Assembly (NCBI GenBank): GCA_015067375.1
Contig: SVMQ01000072.1
Location: forward strand, 1 to 9,113
DNA: 9,113 bases
Direction: 5' to 3'
From: Oscillospiraceae bacterium
GTDB taxonomy: Bacteria > Bacillota > Clostridia > Oscillospirales > Ruminococcaceae
Position numbers and translations under genes: made by a program. The notes under the pieces were generated by a model. That model was not told the origin of the DNA, made no database searches, and saw nothing but the letters and a program-made list of their open reading frames with translations. Shown in pieces: positions 6,386 through 9,113 of the stretch (its first letter is position 1; each line of letters begins with the position of its first letter).

Positions 6386-7111
6386 TTACGCCATGCTGTT
6401 ATATCTTCTATATCCGAACAGACCTGAGCCTATGCGGATAATAGTTGACCCATATCTGATGGCTGTCGCATAATCCCCCGACATTCCCATCGAAAGCGTG
6501 TCAAAATGTGCGGCACTCTCTTTATCTGCCGCGTCCCGTATGTCATTGAAAAGCTGCTGCATCCTTGCATACAGCTCCTCGGGAGCATCGGGCGGCGGTA
6601 TGGTCATAAGACCTCTCAGCCTTACATTCGGCAGCTTCATGACATCCTCGCAGAACGCCTTGACGTCTGCAGGGGCGATACCGCCCTTGGTGTCCTCCTC
6701 GCCGATATTGACCTCCACCAATATATCCATGATCTTATCGTGCTGACCTGCGCGGCGATTTATCTCCTCTGCCAGACGCATACTGTCTACCGAATGGATC
6801 ATTGTGACCTTATCAATGATATACTTGACCTTGTTGGTCTGCAAGCCGCCTATGAAATGCACCTCGGCAGGCTCGTAGCTGTCGCGCTTGTCCAGAAATT
6901 CCTGCACACGATTTTCGCCCAGCAGGTCTATGCCAAGCCCTATCGCGCAGTTTATCCTTTCGGGATCCACTGTCTTGGTGACTGCCATCAGCCGCACCGT
7001 GTCAGTTCTCCCCGCGTCAGCCATTGCTCTGTTTATGTCAGCGCAGATGCGTTTGTAGCTCTCCTCTATATCGGAAAAGCTCGTCTGCGTGTTACTCAAT
7101 AACTTGTCCAT
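6386..7111 (-). CDS. yggS: YggS/YlmE-family PLP-binding protein (PLP homeostasis)
   Basis: The PROSC/YggS family binds pyridoxal 5'-phosphate without known catalysis and buffers free PLP and amino-acid metabolism in the cytoplasm. The 241-residue product has the family's usual size and motifs: RLMAVTKTV with the PLP Schiff-base lysine at K46, GENRVQE, HFIGGLQTNK (usual HFIG-x-LQ-x-NK), LVEVNIGEEDTKGG, LRGLMTIPP and, near the C-terminus, LSMGMSGDY followed by AIRYGSTIIRIGSGLFG. I chose ATG at 7111, which has AAGGA eight bases upstream and gives the normal N-terminus. A longer frame reaches 7297 but its first 62 residues are merely antisense-phase coding sequence of the HlyD-like gene. The true start overlaps that gene by 20 nt. 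sepF follows 33 bp downstream, as in B. subtilis ylmE-ylmF. Confidence 0.95.
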   Translation of the reverse strand: MDKLLSNTQTSFSDIEESYKRICADINRAMADAGRTDTVRLMAVTKTVDPERINCAIGLGIDLLGENRVQEFLDKRDSYEPAEVHFIGGLQTNKVKYIIDKVTMIHSVDSMRLAEEINRRAGQHDKIMDILVEVNIGEEDTKGGIAPADVKAFCEDVMKLPNVRLRGLMTIPPPDAPEELYARMQQLFNDIRDAADKESAAHFDTLSMGMSGDYATAIRYGSTIIRIGSGLFGYRRYNSMA

Positions 7112-8312
7112 CGTGCAGATCCTTACCCTGTGTAACAATCTCGTCGTACAGTTTAAGGTAGTCGTCGCCCTCTTCCTGAGAGCAGATGACATAGTCCTCT
7201 CCCCAGTAGATGACGTTGATCTTCTTAAATGTAAGACTGCTTCCGCGCACAACGAAAACTCCGCGCTCCTGCGCTTCGTTAAGACGAATCGCCTCACGCG
7301 AAACTCTCAGTCCGCCGTAGCTGCTGACTGCCAGCTTGAAGTGCGCCGTGCGACCCTCTACAACCGCGGGCGTGAGCCTGTCGCACTCGAACACATACAC
7401 TGCGGTATTATCGCCGCGCTTTGTGTCGTTTACGGAGACCACCACCGCCTCAAGCAGAGTATTCTGCGAGCCGACACGGAGCGATACCGTGCTGCCCTCA
7501 TACACGCCGAACAGCTTGCTGCTGTCCAGCACTGCCGCAACGCGCCACCTGTAATCCGCGATGAGCTTTCCGACGGCATTGCTGCCTGCGGAGATATCGG
7601 GATTGCTGACGATCTCTTCTATCTTATCGGCAGTGATCGTGTCACTGTCCTCGAATGTAAGCTTGCTTTCATAGCCGTCAACGCCGCTCACGAAGTAGCC
7701 TGTGCCGTTGGCATAGATGCGCTGCACATCACCCGAAAGCTGCGACTGAAGATGCTCTCTCTGCTGCTGAAGATAGGATATCCTGTCCGAGTAGCCTGCA
7801 CTCTGACCCTTGGCTATCTCGCGCTTGCTCAGCGCCTCAAGCATCTGGTTCTCATATTCTGCCGCCGCGTCGTAATCACCTGCCACGATGCAGTCTATCA
7901 AAGAGGCATGCACCATATTTATCTGGCTGGTGATAGTGTCCAGCTGGGAGTTATCGGTACCTATCAGCTTTTCAGCCTCTCGGAGTACAACGATCTGCTC
8001 GTCCAGCTCATCTATCTCGCGGTTCAGCTCGATATCACGCTCGTTGCGGTAGCGATAAGCTATCACAGAGCTTTTGCCCACCTTGGAGCTATCCTCATGC
8101 GCGTAGCTGATTATGCCCGTGCCATTGCTGTACACTACCTCTTCTGTACGCAGATACACACCCTCGAACGGGATGTCATCAGTCAGATCATAAACATAGG
8201 CTGTTTCGGTCTGCACCGTTCTGCCGCCTGTAAAGAACACCTGACCCAGAAAGTACAGGATGACGAAGAGTGACAGCACTGCGATAATGGAAGTAGTCCA
8301 GCGTGATTCCAT
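7092..8312 (-). CDS. HlyD-like membrane fusion (adaptor) protein
   Basis: A 406-residue protein anchored by one N-terminal membrane helix (about 7-27, preceded by Arg4), with the rest predicted outside the cytoplasm. The order resembles periplasmic adaptor/HlyD proteins: a first beta/lipoyl-like half (about 48-86, containing GVYLRTEEVV and a glycine turn), a helical coiled-coil stretch (about 90-195, rich in Glu/Gln/Arg), the second lipoyl-like half (about 198-225, YANGTGYFVSGVDGYES), and C-terminal beta-barrel segments (about 255-395). No ABC transporter or outer-membrane partner is next to it. In Clostridia a protein of this type commonly precedes yggS in the division cluster, occupying the place where B. 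subtilis has ylmD. The start ATG at 8312 overlaps the hfq stop and its 3' end overlaps yggS by 20 nt. Fold assignment is reasonably confident; the function is unknown and should not be taken as drug efflux. Confidence 0.8.
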   Translation of the reverse strand: MESRWTTSIIAVLSLFVILYFLGQVFFTGGRTVQTETAYVYDLTDDIPFEGVYLRTEEVVYSNGTGIISYAHEDSSKVGKSSVIAYRYRNERDIELNREIDELDEQIVVLREAEKLIGTDNSQLDTITSQINMVHASLIDCIVAGDYDAAAEYENQMLEALSKREIAKGQSAGYSDRISYLQQQREHLQSQLSGDVQRIYANGTGYFVSGVDGYESKLTFEDSDTITADKIEEIVSNPDISAGSNAVGKLIADYRWRVAAVLDSSKLFGVYEGSTVSLRVGSQNTLLEAVVVSVNDTKRGDNTAVYVFECDRLTPAVVEGRTAHFKLAVSSYGGLRVSREAIRLNEAQERGVFVVRGSSLTFKKINVIYWGEDYVICSQEEGDDYLKLYDEIVTQGKDLHDGQVIE

Positions 8313-8557
8313 TACTCTTCTTCGTTCTTATCGTAAGCGTCGAGAATGGAGATAGGCTTCATCGGTGTGACGGTAGAGATAGCGTGCTTGTAGATAAGAT
8401 TCTGCTTACCGTCGGTATCAAGGATGACTGTATAGCTGTCAAAGCCCTTTACGATGCCCTTGAACTGGAAGCCGTTAGTAATATAGATAGTAACAGGGAT
8501 CCTGTCCTTTCTCGCCTGATTAAGGAACACGTCCTGAAGATTGATGTCCTTTGCCAT
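8312..8557 (-). CDS. hfq: RNA chaperone Hfq
   Basis: Hfq is a hexameric Sm-fold protein that binds small RNAs and mRNAs. The 81-residue product is typical of the short Gram-positive form with almost no C-terminal tail. Visible family features are LQDVFLN at 7-13 (Q8 corresponds to the proximal-pore Gln), the Sm1 region at about 22-50 including KGFDSY (Tyr42 where E. coli has Phe42), and the Sm2 signature YKHAIS with K57-H58, equivalent to the proximal-face Lys-His pair. ATG at 8557 is preceded by AAGGTGG six bases upstream of a short spacer, a strong ribosome binding site. Its TAA overlaps the ATG of the next gene by one base (TAATG), so the two are probably translationally coupled. It is the first gene after the extended -10 promoter. 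Identification is firm; the RNA targets in this organism cannot be read here. Confidence 0.97.
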   Translation of the reverse strand: MAKDINLQDVFLNQARKDRIPVTIYITNGFQFKGIVKGFDSYTVILDTDGKQNLIYKHAISTVTPMKPISILDAYDKNEEE

Positions 8558-8584
8558 GATTTACCACCTTTTCTAATATCTGTC

Positions 8585-8607
8585 ACGCAGTATATATGAC
8601 CCTGCGC
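8585..8607 (-). other. Small hairpin in the hfq 5' leader
   Basis: In the predicted leader, CGCAG (8606-8602) can pair with CTGCG (8590-8586), with a G-U pair extending the stem and an 11-nt loop. An overlapping pairing GTCA/TGAC is an alternative. The stem is short and ends roughly 15 nt upstream of the hfq Shine-Dalgarno sequence. There is no T-run, so this is not a terminator. A tiny ATG...TGA frame of 8 codons (8609-8583) lies across the same stretch. Confidence 0.25.
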
Positions 8608-8631
8608 ATAATACCCCAACTATATAGAACT

Positions 8632-8642
8632 AGTATAACATA
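8632..8642 (-). promoter_or_regulatory. Extended -10 promoter for hfq and downstream genes
   Basis: Read on the minus strand, 8642-8632 is TATGTTATACT: a TATACT -10 hexamer (8637-8632) preceded by a TRTG-n extended -10 element, as in many Gram-positive sigma-A promoters. The likely start of transcription is an A near 8625, giving a leader of about 68 nt before hfq. The hexamer at the -35 position (about 8660-8655, TAGCTT) is a poor match to TTGACA, which fits an extended -10 promoter. The upstream DNA is almost pure A/T, as expected of an UP element. The start site is inferred from spacing only. Confidence 0.6.
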
Positions 8643-8691
8643 CTTTTTTCAAAAAAGCTAGATTATTTTTATAATTTTTTTAAAAAATAAT
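8643..8691. repeat. A/T-rich palindromes upstream of the hfq promoter
   Basis: Two perfect inverted repeats lie back to back. The first, 8643-8657, has 7-bp arms (CTTTTTT / AAAAAAG) around a single base and directly abuts the extended -10 element. The second has 9-bp arms at 8662-8670 and 8683-8691 (ATTATTTTT / AAAAATAAT) around a 12-bp A/T spacer, at roughly -37 to -66 from the predicted start. Plausible roles are an UP element with A-tract bending, or a repressor site for the first palindrome. A/T-only DNA makes chance palindromes common, so the regulatory reading is an inference. Confidence 0.4.
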
Positions 8692-8717
8692 AAAATATTA
8701 TGGATATTGCTGTATTT

Positions 8718-9113
8718 TTACATCGAAGTTCGGTCATTTTGCGAAACCTGCACTATTATCTCCTGTGCTTTTGCGACTGCCTCGGCAAGTCCGTCGTTAT
8801 CCGAAAGCAGGATCCTGTGTATTCTCGGATCGCGTCTGAACCATGTCATCTGTCGCTTCGCATACTGCCTTGTGCGAAGCTTGAGCTCCTCCAGACATTC
8901 GTCAAGCGTTTTTTCGCCGCGGAAATACGGATACAGCTCCTTGCAGCCTATCGCCTGTGCTGCTGTGGGGCGGTCGGGCTGGGCGAAGCACCGCCGCGCC
9001 TCCTCTACCAGTCCGTTTTCCGCCATGCGGTCAACACGCAGATTAATACGCTCGTGCAGCTTCTCGCGATTTTCGTACTCAATAGACATCATGATGAACT
9101 CATACGGCGATGG
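8718..9113 (-). CDS. miaA: tRNA dimethylallyltransferase MiaA, C-terminal part (5' end beyond window)
   Basis: MiaA transfers a dimethylallyl group to N6 of A37 in tRNAs reading UNN codons, the first step of i6A/ms2i6A formation in the cytoplasm. The frame stays open through the right window edge and ends with TAA at 8720-8718, giving 131 visible residues of a protein usually near 310. The fragment starts with SPYEF, matching the substrate-loop region of the family. It carries QAIGCKEL at fragment residues 53-60 (family usually AIGYKE, so Tyr is replaced by Cys) and RTRQYAKRQMTWFR at 80-93, a signature of MiaA. The P-loop and DMAPP-binding N-terminus are off the window. The internal ATG at 9092 is not a start, because family homology continues upstream of it. 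It precedes hfq, an order also known from enterobacteria, but a 160-bp AT-rich spacer with its own promoter separates them here. Identification is firm. Confidence 0.95.
   Translation of the reverse strand, partial: PSPYEFIMMSIEYENREKLHERINLRVDRMAENGLVEEARRCFAQPDRPTAAQAIGCKELYPYFRGEKTLDECLEELKLRTRQYAKRQMTWFRRDPRIHRILLSDNDGLAEAVAKAQEIIVQVSQNDRTSM

Noticed and set aside
7112..7297. N-terminal extension of yggS to 7297
   Set aside because: The added 62 residues are Arg/Thr/Ser-rich out-of-frame reading of the HlyD-like gene, and ATG at 7111 has a good ribosome binding site and the normal family N-terminus.
7089..8273. 394-residue open frame on the plus strand
   Set aside because: Antisense shadow of the HlyD-like gene; composition rich in Leu/His/Cys with no recognisable domain.
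8662..8717. Intrinsic terminator after miaA
   Set aside because: The only stems (for example AATAT/ATATT) are pure A/T and very weak. T-runs are present but without a stable hairpin, so termination here cannot be supported.
1..9113. Defence system, mobile element, CRISPR array or RNA gene
   Set aside because: All coding capacity is taken by conserved housekeeping genes in their usual order, and no transposase, integrase, spaced repeat array or tRNA-like fold was seen.

Overview
The window looks like a piece of a Clostridia (Bacillota) chromosome. The gene order is the classic Gram-positive cell-division and translation neighbourhood: yggS, sepF, ylmH, divIVA, ileS, lspA, then an RluD-type pseudouridine synthase, preceded here by miaA and hfq. 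Protein sequence style (a short Hfq, a long DivIVA with a Lys/Pro/Ala tail, a HlyD-like protein ahead of yggS) suggests an Oscillospiraceae/Ruminococcus-like gut anaerobe, but that placement is an inference from memory of the families. Every supported gene lies on the minus strand, so transcription runs from the right edge to the left edge. The large plus-strand open frames are antisense shadows of these genes.

Layout in transcription order: the C-terminal part of miaA (right edge to 8718); an AT-rich spacer of 160 bp, the longest gap in the window, holding a good extended -10 promoter; hfq (8557-8312); a HlyD-like membrane-anchored protein (8312-7092); yggS (7111-6386); sepF (6352-5915); ylmH (5911-5156); a 92-bp gap with a hairpin but no clear promoter; divIVA (5063-4080); a 67-bp gap with tandem palindromes that also encode a 16-codon Ile-rich mini-ORF; ileS (4012-1190); a compact G/C hairpin with a T-run resembling an intrinsic terminator; lspA (1123 or 1150 to 545); and the N-terminal part of an RluD-family gene (561 to the left edge). 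No stretch above 300 bp lacks a gene. I saw no tRNA, rRNA, CRISPR array, insertion sequence or prophage gene.

Functionally the window joins RNA and translation maintenance (MiaA tRNA prenylation, Hfq, IleRS, YlmH ribosome-associated S4 protein, RluD-type rRNA pseudouridylation), division and polarity (SepF, DivIVA), PLP homeostasis (YggS) and lipoprotein maturation (LspA). Several junctions overlap or nearly touch (hfq/HlyD-like by 1 nt, HlyD-like/yggS by 20 nt, sepF/ylmH 3 nt apart, lspA/rluD by 17 nt), which implies co-transcription and translational coupling.

The window is largely an ordinary conserved locus. The observations most worth a second look are the 67-nt ileS leader (an Ile-rich mini-ORF built on two in-frame 18-nt repeats that can fold into twin hairpins, with no T-box), the terminator-like hairpin directly before lspA, and the HlyD-fold protein sitting inside a division operon without any visible transporter partner.
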